Below, in pieces: positions 16,594-23,824 of a stretch of DNA of 64,000 nucleotides (position 1 is the first letter of the stretch; each line of letters opens with the position of its first letter). Below the pieces are notes generated by a model, which was given only the letters and a program-made list of their open reading frames with translations, did no database searches and was not told the DNA's origin. This DNA comes from JAFKFH01 sp017307375. GTDB taxonomy: Bacteria; Pseudomonadota; Alphaproteobacteria; Ferrovibrionales; Ferrovibrionaceae. A program made the position numbers and the translations under genes. The DNA lies in contig OZ245874.1 of the NCBI GenBank assembly GCA_965229335.1, positions 5,642,001 to 5,706,000 on the forward strand, read 5' to 3'.

Positions 16594-17240
16594 CAGCCGC
16601 CGCGCACCGCGGCAAGCCGCAGCGTCTCGCTGTTGCAGGAATAGTTCAGCTTGCCGCAGGCCTGGGGGGTCGTGCCGTCGCGCCCCATGCACACGGCGAT
16701 TTCCTCCAGCTCGCTCTTGCGGCATTTCAGCCGGATCGCCTCGCGCGGCATCTTCGGGTTCGCGGCCAGGAAATCCTCGATCAGTTGCTGGCGGGCGACG
16801 GTCACCGGCACGGTCGGATTCCGGTACCGATCGGGGATTGCAATGCCGGTGAAACTCTTGCGGATCGTGCCGAAATAGTCGTCGGCCGACTGACCGCTGC
16901 AGGTGCCGTGCTTGCGCCATTCGTGAATGACCAGCTGGCGCGAGGGCATGATGTCGAGCATGCGGCCGATCATCTGCTCCGACACCCGCTCGGTCGAGCA
17001 GTTTTCCGGCCAGCCGCCGTTCTGGTATTGCGGCCACAGCCCGTGCACGACGAAGCCGAAGCGACGGTCGGGTCCGCATTGCTGGGCCGGCGCGCGATCG
17101 CCGCGGTCGGCGCAGTATTGCGGCGACCAGGAGAGCACCAGCAGGGTGTAGTCGAAGCTGCCGGGGGCCGCCTTGCGGCCCTGGGCCGCAGCGGGCAAGG
17201 CCAGACCGAGAAGCAGCAGTGCGGCCAGTACGAAACGCAT
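16593..17240 (-). CDS. Secreted RNase T2 family ribonuclease
   Basis: A 215-residue protein with a Sec signal peptide (MRFVLAALLLLGLALPAAAQ). It has both active-site blocks of RNase T2: CAS I FVVHGLWPQ with His66, and CAS II HEWRKHGTCSG with His106, Glu107, Lys110 and His111. Several cysteines in the mature part (43, 55, 81, 114 and others) fit periplasmic disulphides. It would cleave RNA without strong sequence preference in the periplasm or outside the cell. It is the first gene of a coupled three-gene unit with the 3-hydroxyproline dehydratase-like gene. A GGGGGG ribosome-binding site is close to the ATG. Confidence 0.92.
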   Translation of the reverse strand: MRFVLAALLLLGLALPAAAQGRKAAPGSFDYTLLVLSWSPQYCADRGDRAPAQQCGPDRRFGFVVHGLWPQYQNGGWPENCSTERVSEQMIGRMLDIMPSRQLVIHEWRKHGTCSGQSADDYFGTIRKSFTGIAIPDRYRNPTVPVTVARQQLIEDFLAANPKMPREAIRLKCRKSELEEIAVCMGRDGTTPQACGKLNYSCNSETLRLAAVRGG

Positions 17241-17254
17241 GATCCCCCCATGAG

Positions 17255-17283
17255 CCGGTTTCCGGCGATGATCGGGAAACCGG
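17255..17283. promoter_or_regulatory. 9-bp inverted repeat in the RNase T2/Lrp divergent region
   Basis: CCGGTTTCC (17255-17263) and GGAAACCGG (17275-17283) are perfect arms 11 bases apart, centred 29 bases before the RNase T2 ATG. It could be an operator for the adjacent Lrp/AsnC protein, or a hairpin in the 5' untranslated region of the RNase T2 mRNA. Confidence 0.5.
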
Positions 17284-17341
17284 GCCGTCCGTCAAGCCCC
17301 CGCAGGCTGGACAAGGCGGCGATGGCGGCGATAATCCGGCC

Positions 17342-17854
17342 ATGTCCGGGATCGATTCCAGTCCGCGCCAACGCCCCAAGCTCGACCGCCTCGATCTGAA
17401 GATCCTCGCGGCGCTGCAGGACAATGGCCGCATCACCAACCTTAAGCTGTCGGATCTGGTGGGGCTGAGCCCCAGTCCCTGTCTGGAGCGGGTCAAGCGG
17501 CTGGAGGCGGCTGGCTACATCAGGCGCTATCGCGCCATGCTCGACCTCGAGCGGCTCTATGCCCACGTGACCGTGTTTGCCGAGGTCACGATGAAGAACC
17601 ATGCGCCGGAGGATTTCACCCGCTTCGAGGCCGCCATCGCCAGCCGCCCCGAAATCGTCGAAGCGCATACGGTCGGCGGCGGTTTCGACTATGTGCTGCG
17701 CGTGGTCTGCGCCGATATCCGTCGCTACCACCAGCTCTCCGACGAATTGCTGGCCGCCGGCCTCGGCGTCGACAAGATCGCCTCCTACGTGGTGATCGCG
17801 ACGGCCAAGGAGTACACGGGGTATCCGCTGGCCGAACTCGGCGGCCAGACCTGA
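17342..17854 (+). CDS. Lrp/AsnC-family transcriptional regulator
   Basis: A 170-residue regulator. The N-terminal helix-turn-helix (residues about 14-70) has LDRLDLKILAALQDNGRITN and LSPSPCLERVKRLEAAGYI. The C-terminal RAM/Lrp ligand domain (75-155) has VGGGFDYVLRVVCADIRRYHQL. It is divergent from the RNase T2 - hydroxyproline dehydratase-like - ybaN unit. Lrp-type regulators usually sense an amino acid and control an adjacent amino-acid gene, so control of the 3-hydroxyproline gene is likely. The first ATG is used; no strong Shine-Dalgarno is apparent. Confidence 0.93.
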   Translation: MSGIDSSPRQRPKLDRLDLKILAALQDNGRITNLKLSDLVGLSPSPCLERVKRLEAAGYIRRYRAMLDLERLYAHVTVFAEVTMKNHAPEDFTRFEAAIASRPEIVEAHTVGGGFDYVLRVVCADIRRYHQLSDELLAAGLGVDKIASYVVIATAKEYTGYPLAELGGQT

Positions 17855-17888
17855 GGATCCGACCGCAGATCCGACCGCAATCGGCGCA

Positions 17889-18839
17889 TCACCTGTTCCG
17901 ATTGCGCCAGAGCCGCGGCGACATGCCGAAAGACTTGCGAAACCGGGTGGAAAAGTGATCGGCGTTGGTGAAGCCCACAAGGGTCGCGATTTCCGAGATC
18001 GTCTTGCCGTCGAAACCCCGGTCATCCAGCAGGACGCGGGCCCGGTCGAGACGCAAGCCGATCAGATCGTTCATGAAACTCGTGCCCGATGCCGCAAAGG
18101 CCGCATGCAGGGTCCGGACGGCAATTCCATGCTCGGCGGAAAAAACCGCGGGGGTCAGCGATGCGTCGAAAAGGCGCTCGCGCATGTCCCGGCGCAAGCG
18201 GTCGAGCAACGCGCGCCGGCTGGTCGACATCTCATCGCACGCCGGCTTGCCCGACAATGCCAGCAATCCCAGCAGATGATCGACAACGGTACTGGCAGGC
18301 AAGGCAAGCTGAGTGACCGTCCGCGGCGTCATCTCGCGCATCATTGACGTCAACGCATCGCGCCAGCCCGAAGAGCCCCGCAGCTCGCTCATGAACAAGT
18401 CTTCAGGACGTGCGATGACTTGCCTGACATAGGCCATCTTCAAGAAAATTATCGAAAAATCAATTTGCGCTCCGGGATGGAACTTGTACGGGTCGCTCGT
18501 AATACCAAAATAAACACGCCCCTTATTCCAATCCAAATCCTTGCCAATACTTGATATTCCGCCAAAACCATCGTGCATATAGGCAATATAGAAGGCGTCC
18601 TCTCGATCCCGGGCGATGTGACGCGGTAGCCGCAATGTCTTATGGGCTCCGCTCATCTTGAACCGAGTTAGTTTGCCAACGCCAAGATCCGTGTATTCAG
18701 CCGTGGCCTCGAAGCCTTCATCTCGCTGAAAATCGAATTCAAGGTTATGGCAAGCCTCGCCAGCACGATCAGCCCAGTACTTCCTGGCACTATCTGGCTT
18801 TAATCCTTCAGTGGAAATACGCACATGGCCGAGACTCAT
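17889..18839 (-). CDS. AraC-family regulator, AT-rich 5' half
   Basis: A 316-residue protein. The C-terminal AraC/XylS domain (about 210-316) has two helix-turn-helix units, ending GKTISEIATLVGFTNADHFSTRFRKSFGMSPRLWR, read across the last 45 residues. The N-terminal half looks like the AraC-binding-like (RipA-type) domain found in such regulators. The gene is compositionally split: by hand count, bases 18421-18600 are 78/180 G+C, against 38/60 for 17881-17940. The N-terminal half therefore may have come by transfer or recombination. Targets are unknown; the adjacent truncated PAS gene is divergent. Confidence 0.85.
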   Translation of the reverse strand: MSLGHVRISTEGLKPDSARKYWADRAGEACHNLEFDFQRDEGFEATAEYTDLGVGKLTRFKMSGAHKTLRLPRHIARDREDAFYIAYMHDGFGGISSIGKDLDWNKGRVYFGITSDPYKFHPGAQIDFSIIFLKMAYVRQVIARPEDLFMSELRGSSGWRDALTSMMREMTPRTVTQLALPASTVVDHLLGLLALSGKPACDEMSTSRRALLDRLRRDMRERLFDASLTPAVFSAEHGIAVRTLHAAFAASGTSFMNDLIGLRLDRARVLLDDRGFDGKTISEIATLVGFTNADHFSTRFRKSFGMSPRLWRNRNR

Positions 18840-19057
18840 ACCATATTACCTACGACCATTAAGCCTCGGGCGATCGTACTTCGAACACCGATATTCAGTC
18901 CAATCTTTCCTTCAGCGCACAAAAACCTTTCCGCCTAGGCCTATCGCCCGAAACATGGGTGTCCCAGGCCTCAGGTTCATTTAGATTCTCTTCTGCCGGC
19001 AATTCTCGTCACTGGTCCGTTAAGGAAACAAAAGAACATAATCCTAGAAATCTGCAA

Positions 19058-19507
19058 ATGCTCTATCGCGAATCCATATCCATTCTGGCAGCGCTAAGAT
19101 ATGGTCAGTCCATAATCGAATACGAGATCGACGGCACGATCGTCGATGCAAACGAAAAATTCCTATCCTTGATGGGATATCGCATCGCTGAACTAATAGG
19201 GAAACATCATTATATTTTTGTTGAAACCCTTTATCGGGACAGTCGGACTTATCACGCATTCTGGGATAAGCTGAGGTGTGGTGAACCGCAGAAGGGCCGA
19301 TTCAAGCGGATCGCCAGCAACGGGCGGGAAATCTGGTTCGACGCCTCCTACAACGTGATCACCGATGCCCAGGGCCGGCCGTTCAAGGTCGTGACGCTCG
19401 CCTCCGATATCGCGATCACCACAATATCGTGCCGGCATGCCGACGGATCGAAGCCCGGCATCTCGGGCCGGGTCAGCGCTGGCCCGGCTGCATGCCGATA
19501 CGCTTGA
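19058..19507 (+). pseudogene. PAS-domain fragment of a methyl-accepting chemotaxis protein
   Basis: Residues 9-122 match the PAS domain typical of soluble or Aer-like chemoreceptors: SIIEYEIDGTIVDANEKFL, then GKHHYIFV, AFWDKL, FKRIASNGREIWFDASYN and GRPFKVVTLASDI. Homology stops there. The remaining 25 or so residues are low in complexity and run into the 3' end of the opposite gene; no methyl-accepting signalling domain follows. The frame is also open upstream to a GTG at 18959; ATG at 19058 is nearer to where such PAS domains begin. The first half is AT-rich (19021-19080 is 21/60 G+C) and the second half GC-rich. A truncated receptor is the best reading; a free-standing PAS protein is the alternative. 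Confidence 0.6.
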
Positions 19508-20417
19508 TCAGCGCGCGGTTGCGGCGGCTGGCCTCCTCCAGCACGGCGGCATCGCTGACATGCAGCGGAATGCCGAGGGTGGCGGCGGCCGCTACGGTCG
19601 CGGGGTTGCCGGCCGCCTTCCTGGCCGCCGTGGTGATCGCCGCGGCCGCCTTGGGCGTCACGCCCTGGGGACCGAACAGGCCGAGGCTCATCGTGAAGGC
19701 GTCGCGGCGATTGCCGGTAAGTTCGGCAAAGGCTGGAACCGTCCCGAACGGACGGTGGCGTTCGGCACCGAAGGTGACGATCGGACGGACCGGGGCCGCG
19801 CCGGGCGTCAGCGTGGCCGAGACCATCAGCGCGGCATCGGCCGTGCCGGCCGCCAGTGCCGTGAGCACCGCCGCGCGGGTCAGGGCCTCGACATCGACCA
19901 GGCGGGTGCCGAGCTGGTGCTCGATCAGCCCGACGGCGACGCCGTGGGTCGTATGGTAACCGATATAGGCAAGGCGGACCGGCCCCGGCTTGGTGGCCGC
20001 GACGAAACCGGCCCAATCGCGGATCGGGCTCGCCTCGGGTACGACGAGCGCCACCGATATGCCGTCGGTCAGCTTGGTCACCGGTGCGGTCGGAAATCCG
20101 GGGCGGCCCCGCGCCATTTCATTGGCGAGCGAGATATCGAGGCCGAGCGGATCCGAGATCAGCAGGATCGACCCGTCCTTGGGGCCGCCGGCAAGCTGGC
20201 GATAAATCTCGATCACGTCGGCCTGCCTGACCGAGACCGGCACGCCCAGCGCCGCTTCCATGCCCGGTGCCAGCAAGCGCGCGACCCGGTCGGTGATCGA
20301 GTCCCGGCCATGCAGGTCGTAGATCGTCACGGGTCCCGGTACCTGCGCCGCGGCCGGCCCGGCAGGGATCGCGAGCCAGACCAGCAGGGACAACAACAAT
20401 GCCGCAACCCGCCTCAT
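19473..20417 (-). CDS. Bug/TctC-type periplasmic solute-binding protein
   Basis: A 314-residue protein with a Sec signal peptide (MRRVAALLLSLLVWL...AAAQV). The mature part has a Bug-family arrangement: a VARLLAPGMEAALGVPVSV segment, then GGPKDGSILLISDP, an AYIGYHTTHGVAVGLI segment, and VRPIVTFGAERHRPFGTVPAF in the second lobe. Such proteins bind carboxylates for tripartite tricarboxylate transporters or act as sensors. No TctA/TctB genes are nearby, so it is an orphan binding protein, common in Alpha- and Betaproteobacteria. The ATG at 20417 is chosen for its GGGGGGAAGG site and the signal peptide. Ligand unknown. Confidence 0.75.
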   Translation of the reverse strand: MRRVAALLLSLLVWLAIPAGPAAAQVPGPVTIYDLHGRDSITDRVARLLAPGMEAALGVPVSVRQADVIEIYRQLAGGPKDGSILLISDPLGLDISLANEMARGRPGFPTAPVTKLTDGISVALVVPEASPIRDWAGFVAATKPGPVRLAYIGYHTTHGVAVGLIEHQLGTRLVDVEALTRAAVLTALAAGTADAALMVSATLTPGAAPVRPIVTFGAERHRPFGTVPAFAELTGNRRDAFTMSLGLFGPQGVTPKAAAAITTAARKAAGNPATVAAAATLGIPLHVSDAAVLEEASRRNRALIKRIGMQPGQR

Positions 20418-20522
20418 GGCCTTCCCCCCGAAGTGCTCGTCATCCGACGCAAGGATAGAGCGTTTTGGCGTGGCCGAGAAGCCGCAGGCGGGGCCTTCGG
20501 CTTGAAGCTCCTTCATCGAAGC

Positions 20523-20648
20523 TCAGGCTTCGATCAACCTGCCATCTGCCGGTAAGGGCTCGATCGACAGAAGTCGCTTCACCTTCGGCTGCGCCAGCAT
20601 GGCGAATGTCTGCTGATCCAGCACGTCACTATCGAACGAGTAAACCTG
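20523..20648 (-). pseudogene. Possible 3' remnant of an unidentified gene
   Basis: An open stretch reading FDSDVLDQQTFAMLAQPKVK and continuing RLLSIEPLPADGRLIEA to a TGA at 20523-20525. An in-frame TAG lies about seven codons before the stretch, and no start codon with a ribosome-binding site is present except an internal ATG. It reads like the coding end of a larger protein, not like random GC-rich sequence. I do not recognise the family. Low confidence. Confidence 0.3.
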
Positions 20649-20693
20649 CCGAGTCTACTGCCGAATGCGGCTGTCGATGCAAGGGATGGGTTC

Positions 20694-21389
20694 CTAAAAG
20701 CCGAGAGTTTTCCTCGCCGCCTTGGCCGCCTCTTCGATCTTCCCGCGCAGCTTTATGCAATCGGCTCGATCATTCGGCCCATTCGATGGGTAGAACAAAT
20801 CGAAGCCTTCTTTCAAGACCTGCTGCCGGCCGGCGTTCTTGATGTTGGCAATGTAGCTCTGCGCCAGCTCGGCATCCTTGGTCTTGGGCCAGCCGCAGGC
20901 TTCTCCCGTGCCGGCGCGGCTGGCAAGCGCCAGGACAGCCTTGTAGGCTTCGGCGACCCCGTCGCCGCAGAGCGCTGAAGGCGGGGCGCCTTCTTCGCCG
21001 GCACGTCGGCAGTCCCAGGATTTGAATTCGAACATCCCGCTGCTCCGGTTTCCCGCCCATGAGGCCAGGACCGGGTAGTTGGCCCAGCCGCCGCTGCTGA
21101 TGAAGGTGCGGATGTCTTGATCGGGGACCCGGTCGCCCGGCAGGAAAAACGCCACGTCGCAGATGTGCCGGTCCCGGCAGAGGTACTCCACGGCAGCATC
21201 GTATTCCCGGCGGTCTTTCGCATATCGGGGGTCCATCTCGACGTAGATGGTCTTCAACCCGTCGGGCCGCTCGCCAACGACCTTCCAGTGGGCATTCTTC
21301 GGCGCCGACGCGCCGCCCTGCTGCTGACCGATGAACCAGATGGCCGCGGCCAGGCCAACAGCGATGAGAACCAGGTGCCGGATTTTCAT
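20694..21389 (-). CDS. Hypothetical membrane-anchored or exported protein
   Basis: A 231-residue protein with an N-terminal hydrophobic segment (MKIRHLVLIAVGLAAAIWFIG) that could be a signal peptide or an anchor. The rest is soluble, with several cysteines (in AVEYLCRDRHICDVAFF, KSWDCRR, ALCGDG, EACGW, RADCIKL) that could form periplasmic disulphides. The ATG is preceded by a weak site. No conserved enzymatic motif is visible and I do not recognise the family. It stands alone between an intergenic remnant and a GNAT gene. Confidence 0.6.
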   Translation of the reverse strand: MKIRHLVLIAVGLAAAIWFIGQQQGGASAPKNAHWKVVGERPDGLKTIYVEMDPRYAKDRREYDAAVEYLCRDRHICDVAFFLPGDRVPDQDIRTFISSGGWANYPVLASWAGNRSSGMFEFKSWDCRRAGEEGAPPSALCGDGVAEAYKAVLALASRAGTGEACGWPKTKDAELAQSYIANIKNAGRQQVLKEGFDLFYPSNGPNDRADCIKLRGKIEEAAKAARKTLGF

Positions 21390-21526
21390 TCGGGATTCAT
21401 CCTCGCGGCCCCCCTCTCAAGCCGGCGCAGGTCTGCGGGACACCCAGGAAGGTCTGCTTCATGACCCTCACCGATGGTCCGATACCCGCATTGCTTCCCC
21501 TCAATGAGCCGCGCTCGCCGCGTGGA

Positions 21527-22114
21527 TCATGGCACAAATCGCCGTGCTACCCCTTCTTCGATAGCCTGCTGGTGCCGATCGAGCATCAGGATCATGTGCA
21601 GCTTGGCGATGGCCAGACCGTCCATCATCACTGCGCGCGGCTCGCGCCCATAGACTTCAAAGCCGCAGCCGCGATAGAGCCGTTCGGCCGCTTCATTGCC
21701 CGCCGATACCGACAGGATCACCTGCATGACATGCGGCTGGCCCGCGGCGTGGGAAACGACCCCCTCGACCAGACGCCGGCCGATCCCGCGTCCCGCATGG
21801 CTTGCGGCCACGGCCATGCCGAACAGGGTCGCCTTGTGCCGTTCCTGCAGACGGACCGGCACGCCGAGCCCGGCCGTGCCGCAAAGCCTGCCGTCGAAGG
21901 CACCCAGGATGAAATTGGTCTCGATCCGCCGGATCGACCACTGCAGCGGCCGTGCCGCCTCTTCCTGCCAGGTCGAGGTGAACGCACCGGGCGTAGCCCG
22001 CAACGCGGCGATCCGGAATGCATGATAAGCCGCGGCATCCGCCGCGGCGAGGCGCCGAAGCAGGATTTCAGCTATGGGCCAGTCCCCGGTTCGCCCGCTT
22101 TTCCACCCGGGCAA
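21527..22114 (-). CDS. GNAT-family N-acetyltransferase
   Basis: A 195-residue acetyltransferase. The acetyl-CoA-binding motif is HAGRGIGRRLVEGVV, with the usual preceding strand KATLFGMAVAASH. The C-terminal SVSAGNEAAERLYRGCGFEVYGRE block is typical of the RimI/YhhY-like group. The only in-frame start I can find (ATG 22114) overlaps the permease gene by 47 bases, so the true start is uncertain and the first 12-15 residues may not be translated. The substrate is unknown. It follows the ABC permease in the same direction. Confidence 0.75.
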   Translation of the reverse strand: MPGWKSGRTGDWPIAEILLRRLAAADAAAYHAFRIAALRATPGAFTSTWQEEAARPLQWSIRRIETNFILGAFDGRLCGTAGLGVPVRLQERHKATLFGMAVAASHAGRGIGRRLVEGVVSHAAGQPHVMQVILSVSAGNEAAERLYRGCGFEVYGREPRAVMMDGLAIAKLHMILMLDRHQQAIEEGVARRFVP

Positions 22115-22745
22115 TCACCACCATCGAGATCACGGTGAACAGGAGATAGACGAGCGAGGCAAAGAAATAGAACGTGAACGGTTCCTTGGTGTATTCGGCC
22201 GCCACCTTCGATTTGCGCATCAGGTCGTCCAGCCCGACGATCGACACCAGCGCCGTATCCTTCAGCAGCGATTGCCACAGATTGCCCAGGCCCGGCACCG
22301 CGATCCGCCAGGCCTGGGGGAAGCGTACATGGCGGAAGGTCTTCCAAGCCGAGAAACCGAAGGCCCGGGCCGCCTCGATCTGCCCGTTCGGCACCGCGAG
22401 GAAGGCACCGCGGAAGGTTTCCGAGGCATAACACCCGAGCACGAGGCCGAGGGCTGCGACCCCCGCCCCCCACGGGCTGACCTCGAAATACTCGCCGGCC
22501 AGTTCGGACAGTACCGCCGTGCCGCCGAAATAGAGCAGCAGCAGGATCAGGAATTCCGGTACGCCGCGGATCAGGTTGGTGAAGGCCGTCACCGGGCGCG
22601 ACACCCAGCCATGGCGCGACAGCTTGGCCAGTGCGAAGACGACACCGAGGAGGACGCCGACCACCGCAGCATTCAGCGCCAGCAGGATGGTGATCTGGGC
22701 CCCGGACAGCAGCTGGGGCAGGAAGCCCTTCAGATCCACGCGCAC
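22068..22745 (-). CDS. Polar amino-acid ABC transporter permease (HisQ/GlnP type)
   Basis: A 225-residue inner-membrane permease with about five hydrophobic segments. It has the cytoplasmic ATPase-contact (EAA) loop IEAARAFGFSAWKTFRHVRFPQAW. LIRGVPEFLILLLLYFGG near residue 60 matches HisQ-type subunits. It lies downstream of a family 3 binding protein and is transcribed with it. Only one permease and no ATP-binding subunit are present here, so it must either homodimerise or pair with a second permease coded elsewhere, and use an ATPase coded elsewhere. Confidence 0.88.
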   Translation of the reverse strand: MRVDLKGFLPQLLSGAQITILLALNAAVVGVLLGVVFALAKLSRHGWVSRPVTAFTNLIRGVPEFLILLLLYFGGTAVLSELAGEYFEVSPWGAGVAALGLVLGCYASETFRGAFLAVPNGQIEAARAFGFSAWKTFRHVRFPQAWRIAVPGLGNLWQSLLKDTALVSIVGLDDLMRKSKVAAEYTKEPFTFYFFASLVYLLFTVISMVVIARVEKRANRGLAHS

Positions 22746-22786
22746 CTACCCATTGTTCGATGCTCCGCCGGTAGCGGACGGAAGGT

Positions 22787-22815
22787 GGCGGGGATGGACA
22801 TGGCCCACCCCCGCC
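22787..22815 (-). repeat. Stem-loop between the binding-protein and permease genes
   Basis: GGCGGGG (22787-22793) pairs with CCCCGCC (22809-22815), with a few further inner pairs. It lies in the 80-bp gap after the binding-protein gene. Such hairpins commonly stabilise the abundant binding-protein message or weaken read-through into the permease. There is no T-run, so it is not a full intrinsic terminator. Confidence 0.5.
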
Positions 22816-22825
22816 CGGGATGTCG

Positions 22826-23602
22826 TCAGCGGATCGAGAACGGGAAATACTTGTCGTTGATCTTCTTGTAGGTGCCGTCGTCGGTGATTTCCTTAAGCGC
22901 CCTGTTGAAGGCTTCGCGCAGGTCGTTGTCGCCCTTGCGCACCGCGATGCCGGCACCGACGCCGAAGATCGACGGATCGACGATCGGGGCGCCGAGATTG
23001 GCGAAATCCTTGCCTTCCGGCGAGTTGAGGAAGTCGAGCAGGACGGTCGAGTCGGCCAGCACGGCGTCGAGGCGGCCGGCGGCGAGGTCGAGATTGGCGT
23101 TCTCCTGCGTGTCGTAGTGCTTGACGGTGACGACACCCTTGAGCTTCTGCTCGAGATAGTTTTCGTGGATCGTGGCGCGCTGCACGCCGACGGTCTTGCC
23201 CTTCAGGCCTTCCGGCGTCGCGGTGAAGGTGACGCCCTTCTTGGCGATGAACTGGGCCGGCGTGAAGTAATAGCGCTCGGTGAAATCGACCGACTTCTTG
23301 CGTTCCTCGGTGATCGACATCGAGGCGATGATCGCGTCGAACTTCTTGACCAGCAGGGCCGGGATGATGCCGTCCCAATCCTGGGTGACCCACTCGCACT
23401 TGGCGTTCATCTTGGCGCAGAGTGCGTTGCCGATCTCGATGTCGAAGCCCTGGACCTTGCCGGATGCGTCGATGTAGTTGAACGGCTTGTAGGCGCCCTC
23501 GGTGCCGAGCTTGATGGTCTTCTGCTGCGCCGCGGCGGGGCCGGCAAAGCCGAGCCCGACGCCGATGGCGACGATGGCGGCAAGGGTAAGGATCTTGGTC
23601 AC
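22826..23602 (-). CDS. Family 3 periplasmic amino-acid-binding protein (ArgT/HisJ-like)
   Basis: A 258-residue binding protein with a Sec signal peptide (to AGPAAAQQK). The family 3 signature reads GFDIEIGNALCAKMNAKCEWV with two cysteines, as in LAO/histidine-binding proteins. The ligand-carboxylate region is IIASMSITEERKKSVDF, followed by the hinge segment KGKTVGVQRATIHENYL. The Asp (ADSTVLLDFL) and ligand-loop residues are present, so a basic or polar amino acid is the likely ligand. The start is GTG with GGGAGAG eight bases upstream. It is divergent from the diguanylate cyclase gene. Confidence 0.88.
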   Translation of the reverse strand: MTKILTLAAIVAIGVGLGFAGPAAAQQKTIKLGTEGAYKPFNYIDASGKVQGFDIEIGNALCAKMNAKCEWVTQDWDGIIPALLVKKFDAIIASMSITEERKKSVDFTERYYFTPAQFIAKKGVTFTATPEGLKGKTVGVQRATIHENYLEQKLKGVVTVKHYDTQENANLDLAAGRLDAVLADSTVLLDFLNSPEGKDFANLGAPIVDPSIFGVGAGIAVRKGDNDLREAFNRALKEITDDGTYKKINDKYFPFSIR

Positions 23603-23824
23603 GTGTTCTCTCCCAGAGTGACGATTACGTGACTCTTATCATGGCGCAAACACGCCTGCCGACTGGAATTTGCGGCCTCTCCACCGGGCCGGTGACGGCT
23701 GGTTACAATTCCAGGCAACTTGTTGAGCGAGCGTACGCCGCGTGATGGCGCAGCACGCTTAGGATGGCAGCGCGGTAAGGCGGTCCACCGCCGCCGCAGG
23801 CAGCGCCCCAAAGGAAACCCAGGC

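Noticed and set aside
18959..19057. Upstream extension of the PAS fragment from a GTG
   Set aside because: Kept as an alternative only. The added 33 residues match nothing, and the PAS part begins after the ATG at 19058.
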